64,000 nucleotides of DNA, taken from NCBI GenBank assembly GCA_963921255.3, contig CAWUEW020000002.1, positions 310,001 through 374,000 on the forward strand, given 5' to 3'. The stretch's first letter is position 1; each line of letters begins with the position of its first letter. This document shows, one piece after another, positions 1-8,893 of the stretch. The DNA is from JANSYL01 sp963921255 (GTDB lineage: Bacteria > Pseudomonadota > Alphaproteobacteria > Rhodobacterales > Rhodobacteraceae). The notes beneath the pieces were generated by a model that ran no database searches, was not told the DNA's origin, and saw nothing but the letters and a program-made list of their open reading frames with translations. A program made the position numbers and the translations under genes.

Positions 1-2
1 GT

Positions 3-587
3 CTTCTCGCCACGCGCGCCGGCGCCGGTATCTACGTGGCCGATGTTCTGGGCAGCGCGTTTTCCCCCGCCCTCATCCGGTTGTTTGCCAGCCACGACGA
101 AGCCGTGATCGACTACATCTCGTTCCGCCGCGACCTGGAAAGCATCGCGGCCGAGCGGGCCGCGGTGCAAGGTTCGGATACGGATCTGAAGGTGATCGAC
201 GCGATCTATCGCAAGATGGAGGCGGCCCACACCAAACGGAACCCATCCGACGAAGCGGAACTCGACGCCGAATTTCACCTCGCCATTATCGAGGCCAGCC
301 ACAACGTGATCATGCTGCACATGATGCGGTCCATGTTCGACCTGCTGCGCGAGGGCGTCTTCTTCAACCGGCAGATCCTGTTCAAGCAGCGCAGCATTCG
401 CGACCTGTTGCTGGACCACCACCGCGCCATCAACGAGGCGATCCAGGCCCGCGATCCCGAAGCGGCGCGGACCGCGGTCGTGGTGCATCTGAGCTATATC
501 GAGGAATCGCTCGAAGATCTGCGCAAGGCCGAACGCAACGAAGAGATCGCGCAGTTGCGCTACGCCCACGAGGTCGCGCGGCCCTAA
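3..587 (+). CDS. GntR/FadR-family transcriptional regulator, 5' end outside window
   Basis: This is the C-terminal part of a one-component repressor. The frame is open from the first bases and reads a G-A-G-I-Y-V stretch, the usual wing end of a GntR winged helix, so the DNA-binding domain lies mostly upstream of the window. The rest is an FCD ligand-binding domain: an E-R-A-A-V helix, then D-A-E-F-H with later histidines (LLDHHRAI, VVVHLSYI) that normally bind a metal or carboxylate ligand. The downstream enolase-superfamily and alcohol dehydrogenase genes run towards it, so it probably regulates a sugar-acid catabolic set. The ligand is unknown. The internal GTG at 36 is not the real start. 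Confidence 0.88.
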   Translation, partial: LLATRAGAGIYVADVLGSAFSPALIRLFASHDEAVIDYISFRRDLESIAAERAAVQGSDTDLKVIDAIYRKMEAAHTKRNPSDEAELDAEFHLAIIEASHNVIMLHMMRSMFDLLREGVFFNRQILFKQRSIRDLLLDHHRAINEAIQARDPEAARTAVVVHLSYIEESLEDLRKAERNEEIAQLRYAHEVARP

Positions 588-590
588 GGT

Positions 591-1811
591 CTAGTCCGAC
601 GCGCCCCCGGCCCAGGCATTCCCATTCTGCCAGTCAATCGGGGCTTCCTGCATCTGCAGATGCAGCTTGTCCGAGGTGACGGGGTGGGCCAGCGCCACGT
701 CGTCGTTCAGTTCGATCCCCAGACCCGGTGCGGTCGGGGCCGCGACGAACCCGTTTTCGACCCGTGGACGCCCTGTCACCAACGCCTCGTGGAACGGGCT
801 TTCGATCGCTTCCGCCATCAGGGAATTCGGGCAGGTCACCGACAGGTGAACATTCGCGGCCCATTCGACCGGCCCGGCATAGAGATGCGGGGCGATCTGC
901 GCGTTGTATGCCTCGGCCAGGGTGGCGATCTTCTTGCCGACCCAAAGCCCACCCGCGCGCCCCAAGGCGGGCTGCACGATGCGCACCCCGGCCCGCAGGG
1001 CGGCGTGAAACTCGGTCAACCCGGCCAACCGTTCCCCCGTGGCCACGGGCAGCGACGTGGCGCGCGCCACCTCGGCCAGCGCCGCGGCACTGTCGGGCGG
1101 GACGGGTTCTTCGTACCAAAGGGGATCGTAGGGTTCCAACGCGCGGGCCAGCCGGATCGCGTGGGCCGGGGCGAACTGCCCATGGGTGCCAAACAGCAAA
1201 TCCGCCCGCGTGCCGACCGCCGCGCGGATCGCGGCGCACATGGCCTGCGACAGGGCGATATCGGCCAGCGCCGGGGCATGGCCGCCCCGGATCGTGTAGG
1301 GACCGGCGGGGTCAAACTTGACCGCCGTCCACCCTTCGGCCACGCGCGCGGCGGCGGCTTCGCCATGGGCGTCGGCGTCGATCCAGAACCCCACGGGGTC
1401 ATGCTGCGGCTCGGGATAGAGATAGGTATAGGCCCGCACGCGGTCATTCATGCGCCCGCCCATCAGCGCCCAAACCGGGCAATCCCGATCCTTGCCCAGG
1501 ATGTCCCAACAGGCGATCTCCAACCCGGCAAAGGCCCCGAACACCGTCGGGTCGGGCCGCTGCGTAAACCCCGAGGAATAGGCCCGCCGCGCCATCAGTT
1601 CGATGTTCTCGGGCGCCTCGCCTTCCATATGCCGGGCGAACACGTCCGTGATCACCGCTTCCATCGCCTTTGGTCCAACCGCGCTGGCATAGACCTCACC
1701 CAGACCCGTGACGCCCGTGTCGGTGGTCAAACGCACGATCAGCCAATAGCGCCCGCCCCAACCCGGCGGGGGCGGGGCGACGGGGAAAATCTCAAGCTCG
1801 GTCAGACGCAT
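591..1811 (-). CDS. Mandelate racemase/muconate lactonizing enzyme family protein (sugar-acid dehydratase-like)
   Basis: A 406-residue enolase-superfamily protein, normal length for acid-sugar dehydratases such as DgoD-like enzymes. The N-terminal capping domain (residues 1-125) is followed by a TIM barrel. Visible landmarks are a lysine in V-K-F-D, the metal-binding glutamates in Y-E-E-P and G-E-R-L, and the general acid-base histidine in A-P-H-L-Y-A-G-P. The third metal ligand, usually Asp at the end of the third strand, is replaced by a G-T-H-G-Q segment, so the exact reaction cannot be assigned. The gene lies 42 bp downstream of the alcohol dehydrogenase on the same strand, which suggests a two-gene sugar-acid or polyol operon controlled by the adjacent GntR protein. 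Confidence 0.85.
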   Translation of the reverse strand: MRLTELEIFPVAPPPPGWGGRYWLIVRLTTDTGVTGLGEVYASAVGPKAMEAVITDVFARHMEGEAPENIELMARRAYSSGFTQRPDPTVFGAFAGLEIACWDILGKDRDCPVWALMGGRMNDRVRAYTYLYPEPQHDPVGFWIDADAHGEAAAARVAEGWTAVKFDPAGPYTIRGGHAPALADIALSQAMCAAIRAAVGTRADLLFGTHGQFAPAHAIRLARALEPYDPLWYEEPVPPDSAAALAEVARATSLPVATGERLAGLTEFHAALRAGVRIVQPALGRAGGLWVGKKIATLAEAYNAQIAPHLYAGPVEWAANVHLSVTCPNSLMAEAIESPFHEALVTGRPRVENGFVAAPTAPGLGIELNDDVALAHPVTSDKLHLQMQEAPIDWQNGNAWAGGASD

Positions 1812-1853
1812 GGGGCGACCCTTTTCTGGTTGGGCCCACGGCCCGTCACCGCC

Positions 1854-2939
1854 TCAGAAGACGATCACGTTGCGGCGGGCCTGGCCCGTTTTGGTATCGG
1901 CAATCGCCTCGTTGATCTGGTCGAAGGACCACGTGTTCGAAATCAGCTCATCCAGCTTCAACCGGTCCTGTGCATACAGATCCAGCATCCACGGAATGTC
2001 GCGGCCCAAGACCACATCCCCCATCTTGGTGCCTTTGATGCCCTGGCCCAAGGCGGCAATGATGACCGGCTCATAGGGCGTCGTCTGGCCCGTATGGGGC
2101 ATGCCGACGGCGTAGGCCGTGCCCAAGGGGGCCAGAAGGCGCAAGGCGGTTTCATAGGCCGGGATGGCGCCGACCGACACGAACACATGGTCGGCCCCGT
2201 TGCCGTTGGTCAGGGCGCGGACGGCTTTCCAGGGCTTCGGGTCCGAGGCCAGAATGGCATCGGTTGCTCCGAAGGCGCGCGCATCGTCCAGCTTCGACGG
2301 CTCGAGGTCCATCGCGATGATCCGGGCCGCCCCGGCCAACCGCGCGCCCTGAATGACGTTCAGACCAACGCCGCCGGCCCCGATCACGACCACGGATTGG
2401 CCCGGCCGGACCTTGGCGGTGTTCACGACCGCCCCAACACCCGTCGGCACGCCACAGGCCAAAAGGCAGGCGGATTTCGGGTCAATGCTGTCGTTCAGCT
2501 TGGCCAGTTGGCTTGGGTCGACCACGACCTTTTCCGCGAAGGCACCGCACTCCATGGCCTTGTGCACCGCATCGCCGGCGGCGTCCGCCATGACCGGCGG
2601 ACGGGCTTCGTTCCCGCTGCAATAGGGGGGGAGGTTTTCAAGGCAGGTGGGGCATGTGCCGCAGGCCCGGATCAAGGTCACCAGAACGCGCTCGCCCTCG
2701 GCATAGCCCGTGACACCCGGGCCCAGGGTCGAAATCCGGCCAACCGCTTCGTGGCCATAAACCGCCGGCAGCGCCCCGCCCCATCCCCCTTCCATGAAGG
2801 AGATGTCGGAATGGCAAATGGCCACCGCCTCGATCGTCACCTCGACCTCACCCGGGCCGGGGTCACGCAAGGTGACGGTTTCAATTTCAAGTGGCGAGCC
2901 AAAGGCCCGGCACACGGCGGCACGGATCGTTGATGGCAT
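1854..2939 (-). CDS. Zinc-dependent alcohol dehydrogenase (MDR family)
   Basis: A 361-residue medium-chain dehydrogenase that oxidises an alcohol or polyol with NAD(P). It shows the catalytic-zinc segment A-I-C-H-S-D followed by G-H-E-A-V-G. The four-cysteine structural zinc lobe is C-G-T-C-P-T-C and then Y-C. The Rossmann motif is G-A-G-G-V-G with an acidic residue after the second strand (M-D-L-E), favouring NAD. The ATG at 2939 was chosen because AGGGA sits just upstream and homologous N-termini start here; the longer open frame to 3071 has no family support. It is first in an operon with the enolase-superfamily gene and is divergent from pcaD. The substrate is unknown. Confidence 0.9.
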   Translation of the reverse strand: MPSTIRAAVCRAFGSPLEIETVTLRDPGPGEVEVTIEAVAICHSDISFMEGGWGGALPAVYGHEAVGRISTLGPGVTGYAEGERVLVTLIRACGTCPTCLENLPPYCSGNEARPPVMADAAGDAVHKAMECGAFAEKVVVDPSQLAKLNDSIDPKSACLLACGVPTGVGAVVNTAKVRPGQSVVVIGAGGVGLNVIQGARLAGAARIIAMDLEPSKLDDARAFGATDAILASDPKPWKAVRALTNGNGADHVFVSVGAIPAYETALRLLAPLGTAYAVGMPHTGQTTPYEPVIIAALGQGIKGTKMGDVVLGRDIPWMLDLYAQDRLKLDELISNTWSFDQINEAIADTKTGQARRNVIVF

Positions 2940-3085
2940 AGCTGTCCCTGTTCCCTTTTTTCGCGATTGGACGCCGCAAATCGGCGGAAAACAACCAGAT
3001 GCGCGGCGCAAATCTGTCCCATTGCGACCTTGCCGCAACGGAAGTCGCGATTTAGGACCAGAGAGCACCACCGGAGGAGGGCCGC

Positions 3086-3886
3086 ATGGACATTTTGGAA
3101 CTGGGGGATGTCACACTGCATGTGCAGGCCCAAGGGCCGCTGGACGGCCCGCCCGTGGTGTTCGCGAACTCACTCGGAACCGACTTTCGACTGTGGGACC
3201 AGGTGATCGCCCGCCTGCCCGCCGGTCTGCGGATCATCCGGTATGACAAGCGCGGCCACGGCCTGTCCTCGGCCCCGCCGGCGCCCTATGGCATGGGCAC
3301 GCTCGTGCGGGACGCCGAACAGGTGTGTGACGCGTTTGGCGTCAAGGATTGCGTGTTCGTGGGCCTGTCGATTGGCGGGATGATCGCGCAGGGCCTCGCG
3401 GCCAAGCGGCTGGATCTGATCCGTGCGGTCGTGCTCTCGAACACGGCGCCCAAAATCGGCACGCGCGAGATGTGGGAAGGCCGCATCGACGCCCTGCGCG
3501 CAGGTGGCCTGACTGCGCTGTCGGACGCGATCATGGAGCGGTGGTTTTCGCCTGCGTTCCGGGACAGCGCGGCGGCGCGCCCGTGGCGACGCATGGTCGA
3601 AACCACGCCGGAAGACGGGTACGCCGGATGCTCGGCCGCCATCGCCGGCACCGATTTCTATGCGACAACCGGGGCGCTGCGCCTGCCCGCGTTGGTGATC
3701 GCGGGCGATCATGACGGCAGCACGCCGCCCGATCTGGTCAGGGAACTGGCCGATTTGATCCCGGGTGCGAAATATGAACTGATCCGCGGCGCAGGCCATT
3801 TGCCATGCGTCGAGAAGCCCGATGACTATGCCCGCATCCTATCCGATTTCCTGCGGGAGATCGGCCACCTGGGGGACCCCGCGTGA
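3086..3886 (+). CDS. pcaD: 3-oxoadipate enol-lactonase
   Basis: A 266-residue alpha/beta hydrolase that hydrolyses 3-oxoadipate enol-lactone to 3-oxoadipate in the protocatechuate branch of the beta-ketoadipate pathway. The oxyanion region V-F-A-N-S-L-G-T, nucleophile elbow G-L-S-I-G-G, acid loop A-G-D-H-D-G-S-T and catalytic histidine in G-A-G-H-L-P are all present in the PcaD arrangement. GGAGGA lies upstream of the ATG. The stop overlaps the GTG of pcaB by four bases, so the two are translationally coupled. The rest of the pca set (pcaC, pcaHG, pcaQ) is not nearby. The alternative, a generic hydrolase, is made unlikely by the pcaB partner. Confidence 0.93.
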   Translation: MDILELGDVTLHVQAQGPLDGPPVVFANSLGTDFRLWDQVIARLPAGLRIIRYDKRGHGLSSAPPAPYGMGTLVRDAEQVCDAFGVKDCVFVGLSIGGMIAQGLAAKRLDLIRAVVLSNTAPKIGTREMWEGRIDALRAGGLTALSDAIMERWFSPAFRDSAAARPWRRMVETTPEDGYAGCSAAIAGTDFYATTGALRLPALVIAGDHDGSTPPDLVRELADLIPGAKYELIRGAGHLPCVEKPDDYARILSDFLREIGHLGDPA

Positions 3887-5217
3887 GCCTCAGCCCCTTT
3901 GACAGCGCGCTCTACCGCCACCTCTTCGGCGATGATGAGATTGCCGCGCTCTTCTCGGACAGCGCCGAGGTGCGCGCGATGATGCTGGTGCTTGGCGCGC
4001 TTGCAAAGGTTCAGGGCGCGGCGGGCGTCATCCCCGAGATGTCCGGCCAGTTCCTGCAGCGCGCCGCGATGGAGGCGCAGATCGACCCAAGCGGGCTGGC
4101 CAAGGCCACCGGCGCCAATGGCGTCACCGTGCCCGGTCTGGTCACCGCGATGCGCAAGGCGCTCGAAGCGCCCGAACACGCCCAGTACCTGCATTGGGGC
4201 GCGACCAGCCAGGACATCCAGGACACCGGCCTGATGCTGCGCATGCGCCGGGCGCTGGACGTGATCGAAACGCGCCTGGCGACTGTTCTGGGCGCTTTGG
4301 CCGATCTGGCCGACACCCACGCCGAAACTCCGCAAGCGGCCCGCACCTACGGACAGATCGCGGTGCCCTCCAGCTTCGGGGCGCTTGTCGCCGCCTGGGG
4401 CCGCCCCATGCTGGCGGCGCACGCCGCGCTCCCCGCGTTGCGCGCGCAGGTTCTTGCCGTCTCGCTGTCCGGGGCGGCGGGCACGGGCACCATGCTTGGC
4501 CCCGACCCCGCCGCCATCCGGGCCGCCCTGGCGCAGGCCCTGGGCCTGGCCGATCCCGCGGCCGCGTGGCATGCAGACCGCGCCCGCATCCGCGCCCTGG
4601 CCTACTGGCTGCAGGAGGTTTGCGCCTCCGGTGGCAAGATCGGGGAAGACCTGCTGCGCCTCAGCCGCTCGGAGGTCGGAGAGATCGGGTTCGGTCGCGC
4701 CGGGGCCTCCTCGACCATGCCGCAAAAGCAAAACCCGGTCGGGGCTTCCGCCCTGCTTGCCCTGTCCCGCACCGCCACTGCCCAAACCGCGGTCCTGACC
4801 GGCACGCCGCATGGCGAAGCCCGCGACGGCGCCGCTTGGTTCACCGAGTGGCTGGCCCTGCCGCAACTGGTCATCGCTTGCGCAAAATCCCTGTCGATCC
4901 TCGCCGAGTTGCTGCCGAACCTGAGTGTCGACGCCGCCGCCATGGCCGCACGTCTGGATGATCCGCTTGGCCTGATCCATGCCGAGACGCTGAGCTTTGC
5001 GCTGGCCGCACATATGCCGCGGGAGGAGGCGCAAGCCCTTGTGAAGTCTCTGGCATCGCAAGCAAAAAATGACGGAACGCCCCTACCCGATCTCGTCCAG
5101 CAGCACCACCCGGACGTCGCGCTGCCGGACCTGTCCGCGACGGCGCAGATGGGCCAGGCCCCGCCCGAGGCCCGAGCCTTCGCCGCGCAGGCAAGGGCGC
5201 ACCTGTCAAAGGTGTAA
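3883..5217 (+). CDS. pcaB: 3-carboxy-cis,cis-muconate cycloisomerase
   Basis: A 444-residue member of the fumarase/aspartase superfamily that cyclises 3-carboxy-cis,cis-muconate to 4-carboxymuconolactone, the step before PcaC/PcaD. The H-W-G-A-T-S-Q-D-I-Q-D-T segment near residue 105 and the superfamily signature loop G-A-S-S-T-M-P-Q-K-Q-N-P carry the catalytic serine and substrate-binding residues. It starts at a GTG inside the pcaD stop. Length is typical of PcaB rather than adenylosuccinate lyase, and the pcaD fusion-like overlap supports the assignment. No terminator is visible after it. A palindrome follows at 5235-5254. Confidence 0.94.
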   Translation: MSLSPFDSALYRHLFGDDEIAALFSDSAEVRAMMLVLGALAKVQGAAGVIPEMSGQFLQRAAMEAQIDPSGLAKATGANGVTVPGLVTAMRKALEAPEHAQYLHWGATSQDIQDTGLMLRMRRALDVIETRLATVLGALADLADTHAETPQAARTYGQIAVPSSFGALVAAWGRPMLAAHAALPALRAQVLAVSLSGAAGTGTMLGPDPAAIRAALAQALGLADPAAAWHADRARIRALAYWLQEVCASGGKIGEDLLRLSRSEVGEIGFGRAGASSTMPQKQNPVGASALLALSRTATAQTAVLTGTPHGEARDGAAWFTEWLALPQLVIACAKSLSILAELLPNLSVDAAAMAARLDDPLGLIHAETLSFALAAHMPREEAQALVKSLASQAKNDGTPLPDLVQQHHPDVALPDLSATAQMGQAPPEARAFAAQARAHLSKV

Positions 5218-5234
5218 GATTTCAATGTCATTAT

Positions 5235-5254
5235 GTGTCAACTTTAATTGACAC
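5235..5254. promoter_or_regulatory. Palindromic operator candidate upstream of the efflux gene
   Basis: Seven-base perfect arms GTGTCAA and TTGACAC around a CTTTAA centre, 12 bp before the first possible start of the efflux gene. The right arm also contains a TTGACA hexamer. The symmetry and AT-rich centre look like a repressor site; a terminator is less likely because no T-run follows. The cognate regulator is not identifiable here. Confidence 0.5.
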
Positions 5255-5266
5255 TCTGGATCGCCT

Positions 5267-6517
5267 ATGGGACAGTGCGCCATGCGCTCGTCCACCTGGT
5301 TCATCCTGATCACCGTGACGCTTGATGCCATGGGCATCGGGCTGATCCTGCCCGTGATGCCCGAACTAATCGACAGCGTGCGCGGCGCCGGTCTGGCGGA
5401 TGCAGCACTGTGGGGCGGTGTGCTCTCGGCCTCCTATGCGGTGATGCAATTCGGCTTCGCCCCGACCCTGGGAAACTTGTCCGACCGGGTGGGGCGGCGT
5501 CCCGTCCTGCTGATCTCGACCGCCGTTCTGGCCCTCGATTACGTGGTGATGGCCGTGGCCGGCACGATCTGGCTGCTGTTCGTGGGGCGCATCGTGGCGG
5601 GCATGGCGGCGGCCACCCATGCGACGGGCCTGGCCTACATGGCCGACATCAGCCCGCCCGACAAACGCGCACAGAATTTCGGCCTGATTGGCGCCTGTTT
5701 CGGGATGGGCTTCATCTTTGGCCCGGCCCTTGGCGGCCTTCTGGGCGATCTGGACCCGCGCGCGCCGTTCTGGGCGGCGGCGGCCCTGTCGGCGGCCAAC
5801 TTCGCCTTCGGCTATTTCGTCCTGCCCGAATCCCTCCCCAGGTCCAAGCGTCGCGCCTTCGACTGGACACGCGCCAACCCCGTCGGCGCCCTGGCGCAGA
5901 TGCGCAAACTGCCCGGGATTGGCCCCCTTCTGGCGGTGATGCTGTCCTACCAGATCGCCAATTTCACCTATCCCGCGATCTGGGCCTATTGGGCGCAAGG
6001 CACGTTTGGATGGGATGCAGGCACCGTCGGCCTGTCGCTTGCCACCTACGGCGTGGCCTTTGCCATCGTCCAAGGCGCGTTGATCCGCACTGTGATCCCC
6101 CGCATCGGCGATCTGAACACGGTGCTCTACGGGATGATCCTGAACATTGTCTGCCTGGTCCTCTTTGGCCTGATGACACAAGCTTGGATGGTCTGGGCAC
6201 TGATCCCGATCTCCTCCATCGGTGCGCTGGTCGGGCCGGCGATGCAAGGCATCATCAGCCGCGCGGCAGGCGAAGACCAACAGGGCGAGGCACAAGGCGT
6301 GATTTCATCCATGTCGGCGATCGCGATGATCCTCTCGCCGCTCATGATGACGCAGGCGTTCTTCTGGTTCACGCGCGAGGGCGCCGCAATCTGGCTGCCC
6401 GGCGCGCCGTTCCTCCTGGCCTCGGCTCTGACGGCGCTGGCGCTTCTGATCTTCCTGGTCCGCGCCCGCCATGCTGTGCGCCCGCCCCAACCCGCGCTGG
6501 CCACGCCGGGGGAATAG
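5267..6517 (+). CDS. Tet-like major facilitator efflux transporter
   Basis: A 416-residue, 12-helix MFS drug:proton antiporter of the TetA-like (DHA1) branch. The first helix carries D-A-M-G-I-G-L-I-L-P-V-M-P and the loop after helix 2 carries the MFS motif A variant G-N-L-S-D-R-V-G-R-R-P-V-L-L. Helix 5 has the antiporter motif region G-F-I-F-G-P-A-L-G-G. The start may be the ATG at 5267 or at 5282, since neither has a strong ribosome site; from 5282 the first helix begins almost at once. Known relatives export tetracyclines or other amphiphiles, but true resistance cannot be inferred from sequence. It may be regulated through the palindrome at 5235-5254. Confidence 0.88.
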   Translation: MGQCAMRSSTWFILITVTLDAMGIGLILPVMPELIDSVRGAGLADAALWGGVLSASYAVMQFGFAPTLGNLSDRVGRRPVLLISTAVLALDYVVMAVAGTIWLLFVGRIVAGMAAATHATGLAYMADISPPDKRAQNFGLIGACFGMGFIFGPALGGLLGDLDPRAPFWAAAALSAANFAFGYFVLPESLPRSKRRAFDWTRANPVGALAQMRKLPGIGPLLAVMLSYQIANFTYPAIWAYWAQGTFGWDAGTVGLSLATYGVAFAIVQGALIRTVIPRIGDLNTVLYGMILNIVCLVLFGLMTQAWMVWALIPISSIGALVGPAMQGIISRAAGEDQQGEAQGVISSMSAIAMILSPLMMTQAFFWFTREGAAIWLPGAPFLLASALTALALLIFLVRARHAVRPPQPALATPGE

Positions 6518-6560
6518 GCGCCGGCCCACCTCAGGCCAGCGTTGGACGCGTACGGCGCGA

Positions 6561-6959
6561 TCAGCAATTGTCGTCGCGAATACCTTCGAGTCGCCGAACC
6601 TCAGCTTCGATTTGGCTTTGCGTCCGCCTGACACTCTGCGCCTCAGCGGCCGCCGCTGCACGGTTCTGGGACACAGTGCAAATCGAAGCGGCCAAACTGT
6701 AGCTCTCAATCGCATTGCCGAACGTGCCACGGGCGTAGTCCAGATCGGTGATCATCCGGTCGATATTATCGCAGGTCAAATCCGTACCAACACGATCATA
6801 CGCGAATTGCAGATCCGTATCGCCTTGAGCCAACCAGAAATTCGCGCGTTCGATTTCGCTGACACAAACACTGTATTCGGCCTGTGCCATGGTCGCAGGC
6901 ACAACAACCGCAAGGCCCAAGCCCATCGCGCGCCGAACGAACTTTTCTCTCGAAATCAT
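6561..6959 (-). CDS. Hypothetical secreted protein
   Basis: A 132-residue protein I do not recognise. The ATG at 6959 gives a classical signal peptide: basic M-I-S-R-E-K-F-V-R-R, a hydrophobic core, and a cleavage site near T-M-A-Q-A. The mature part is mostly helical, with three spaced cysteines (S-V-C-V, L-T-C-D, S-I-C-T) and a terminal D-D-N-C, plus an A/R/Q/E-rich C-terminal helix that could form a coiled coil. It is probably periplasmic. The 31 extra residues up to 7052 are out of character and were excluded. It is convergent with the efflux gene and lies alone. Confidence 0.6.
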   Translation of the reverse strand: MISREKFVRRAMGLGLAVVVPATMAQAEYSVCVSEIERANFWLAQGDTDLQFAYDRVGTDLTCDNIDRMITDLDYARGTFGNAIESYSLAASICTVSQNRAAAAAEAQSVRRTQSQIEAEVRRLEGIRDDNC

Positions 6960-7088
6960 ACGCTTGCCCCCAACCAGATTCTCAAACCGACATTGGCAAG
7001 GTTCGACCCTTGCCGCAATGAAAAGCATCGGTCGCGCGATGTACGGTACCAACGAATTCGATAAGACGTCCGATCTACCCGGGGCGGG

Positions 7089-8060
7089 TCACCCCGCCAG
7101 TATCTCCGCGTACACCGCCGGGTCGGCATTGCCCCCCGACAAGGTGCAAATCACCGGCCCCGGGTCCAGTTTGTCGCCGTGGAACAGTGCTGCGGCCAGC
7201 GCGACGGCGCCGCCCGGCTCGACCACCACCTTCAGGCGCAGCGCGGCCAGACGCATGGCCGCCCGGATCTCCTCATCCGTGACCACGATCCCCGGACCGC
7301 ACAGCCGCTGCAGCGTCGGAAAGGTGATCTCGCCCGGCATCGCCGTCAGGATCGCATCAGCAAAACCGACCTCCGGGCTGCCATGGCCCGTCCGCGTTCC
7401 CGAGGCGAGGGATTTCGTCGTGTCGTCAAAGCCTTCCGGCTCGACCGGGCGCACGCGCATCCCCGGCGCGTCGGCCTCCAGCGCCATGGAAATGCCCGCC
7501 GTCAACCCGCCGCCGCCGCAGCAGACCAGTACCGTGGCTTCGCTCACTCCGGCCGCGGCGGCCTGCGCCGCGATCTCCAGCCCGCAGGTCCCCTGCCCCG
7601 CGATCACCAGCGGCTCGTCATAGGGTTTGATCAGGGTCAGGCCCAGATTGCTGCCCAGACGGGCGCCAAGCGCCTCGCGGCTTTCGCCCCCGGCGCGGTC
7701 ATAGAGCACAACTTCGGCCCCCAGGGCGCGGGTGTTGTCGATCTTCAGTTGCGGGGCGTCCTTGGGCATGATGATCGTCGCGGGCACGCCATGCAGGGCC
7801 GCCGCGCGGGCGACGCCTTGGGCGTGGTTGCCGGAAGAATAGGCCAGCACCCCGCGCACCCGCGCCTCCGGGTCCATCCCGCTCAGCGCAGACCACCCGC
7901 CACGAAACTTGAAGCTGCCGGTGTGCTGCAGACATTCCGCCTTGGCATAGACGGGGCGACCGGCCAGGTCGTCCAGAAAGGGCGAGCTCAACAGCGGCGT
8001 TTCCCGCACCACCCCTTTGGCACGCACAGCCGCGGCGCGGATCATCGTGATATCGCTCAT
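7089..8060 (-). CDS. Serine/threonine dehydratase-like PLP enzyme
   Basis: A 323-residue fold-type II PLP enzyme that would deaminate L-threonine, L-serine or a hydroxyamino acid. The Schiff-base lysine sits in G-S-F-K-F-R-G. S-S-G-N-H-A-Q-G forms the asparagine loop, and a glycine-rich C-G-G-G-G-L-T-A-G loop binds the PLP phosphate. It has no C-terminal ACT domain, so it resembles catabolic dehydratases, serine racemases or hydroxyaspartate ammonia-lyases rather than biosynthetic IlvA. Its start overlaps the upstream hydrolase stop by four bases. It is the last gene of an operon whose first gene is broken by the transposon. Confidence 0.85.
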   Translation of the reverse strand: MSDITMIRAAAVRAKGVVRETPLLSSPFLDDLAGRPVYAKAECLQHTGSFKFRGGWSALSGMDPEARVRGVLAYSSGNHAQGVARAAALHGVPATIIMPKDAPQLKIDNTRALGAEVVLYDRAGGESREALGARLGSNLGLTLIKPYDEPLVIAGQGTCGLEIAAQAAAAGVSEATVLVCCGGGGLTAGISMALEADAPGMRVRPVEPEGFDDTTKSLASGTRTGHGSPEVGFADAILTAMPGEITFPTLQRLCGPGIVVTDEEIRAAMRLAALRLKVVVEPGGAVALAAALFHGDKLDPGPVICTLSGGNADPAVYAEILAG

Positions 8061-8893
8061 GCAACTTTCTCCAATACGGCCTCAATCACCGCAATCGCCT
8101 CGGGCTCATCCAGAAACGGAACATGCCCCCGGTCCGCAATGTCGGCAAAGGCCATGTCCGGGCGGCGGCGGCACATGTCCTGCGCCGTCTCAAGGCTCAG
8201 GATGTTCGACCCCGTGCCCCGGATCAGACCCAGGGGCGCCCCCGCCAGGGCATCAAACAGGGGCCACAGATCGGGCATCACCGCATCCTCGGCAAAGGCC
8301 GGGGCCACGGCGTCTCGCAGGCGCGGATCATAGCGCAGATGCAGCTTGCCCCCCTCCTCGCGGTACAGCCGCCGGGCGAACGCCGCCCATGTGGCGTCCG
8401 GCACATTCCGAAACGCGGGCGCATAGGCCGCCGGAAGGGCGGCGGCGACCGCCTCAAGGCTGGTCAGGACGGGCGGTTTTCCGATGTAATCCATGATGTT
8501 GGCCAGGCCTTCCATCATGATCTCGGGACCCACATCGTTGAAGATCACGCCCGCAATCCGCGCCCGCGCAAGGGCGGCCAAGGTCAGGGCGACAAGCCCC
8601 CCGCGCGAGGTGCCCAGGATCGTGACCGTCTCCAGCCCCAGGTGATCCAGCAGGGTCAGCACATCCGCGGCCTCCTGTGGGATCGAATAGGTCTCCGGGC
8701 CCGGATAGTCCGACGCACCGCGCCCGCGGAAATCCATCCGGATGATCCGGGCGCGGTCCCCGAACTGATCCAGCACCGGTTCGAAATCCTCCATGTTCCG
8801 GGTCAGCCCCGGCAGGCACAGAACCGGGGTGCCTGTCCCCTGATCGTCATAGGCCAGCTTCACGCCATCGGGTGCTGTCACGAACGCCGTCAT
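8057..8893 (-). CDS. Alpha/beta-fold hydrolase
   Basis: A 278-residue serine hydrolase. The oxyanion loop is L-P-G-L-T-R, followed by F-R-G-R-G-A-S-D. The nucleophile elbow is G-T-S-R-G-G, and the catalytic histidine lies in D-R-G-H-V-P-F-L. These match the epoxide hydrolase/haloalkane dehalogenase-like superfamily, but no halide-binding tryptophan pair is evident, so esterase or lactonase activity is equally possible. It overlaps the dehydratase and the dehalogenase remnant by ATGA-type junctions, so all three were once cotranscribed. The substrate is unknown. Confidence 0.82.
   Translation of the reverse strand: MTAFVTAPDGVKLAYDDQGTGTPVLCLPGLTRNMEDFEPVLDQFGDRARIIRMDFRGRGASDYPGPETYSIPQEAADVLTLLDHLGLETVTILGTSRGGLVALTLAALARARIAGVIFNDVGPEIMMEGLANIMDYIGKPPVLTSLEAVAAALPAAYAPAFRNVPDATWAAFARRLYREEGGKLHLRYDPRLRDAVAPAFAEDAVMPDLWPLFDALAGAPLGLIRGTGSNILSLETAQDMCRRRPDMAFADIADRGHVPFLDEPEAIAVIEAVLEKVA

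Noticed and set aside
660..2933. 757-aa plus-strand open frame opposite the enolase-superfamily and dehydrogenase genes
   Set aside because: High GC leaves the antisense frame open; the protein is low-complexity R/G/H-rich and both opposing genes have clear motifs.
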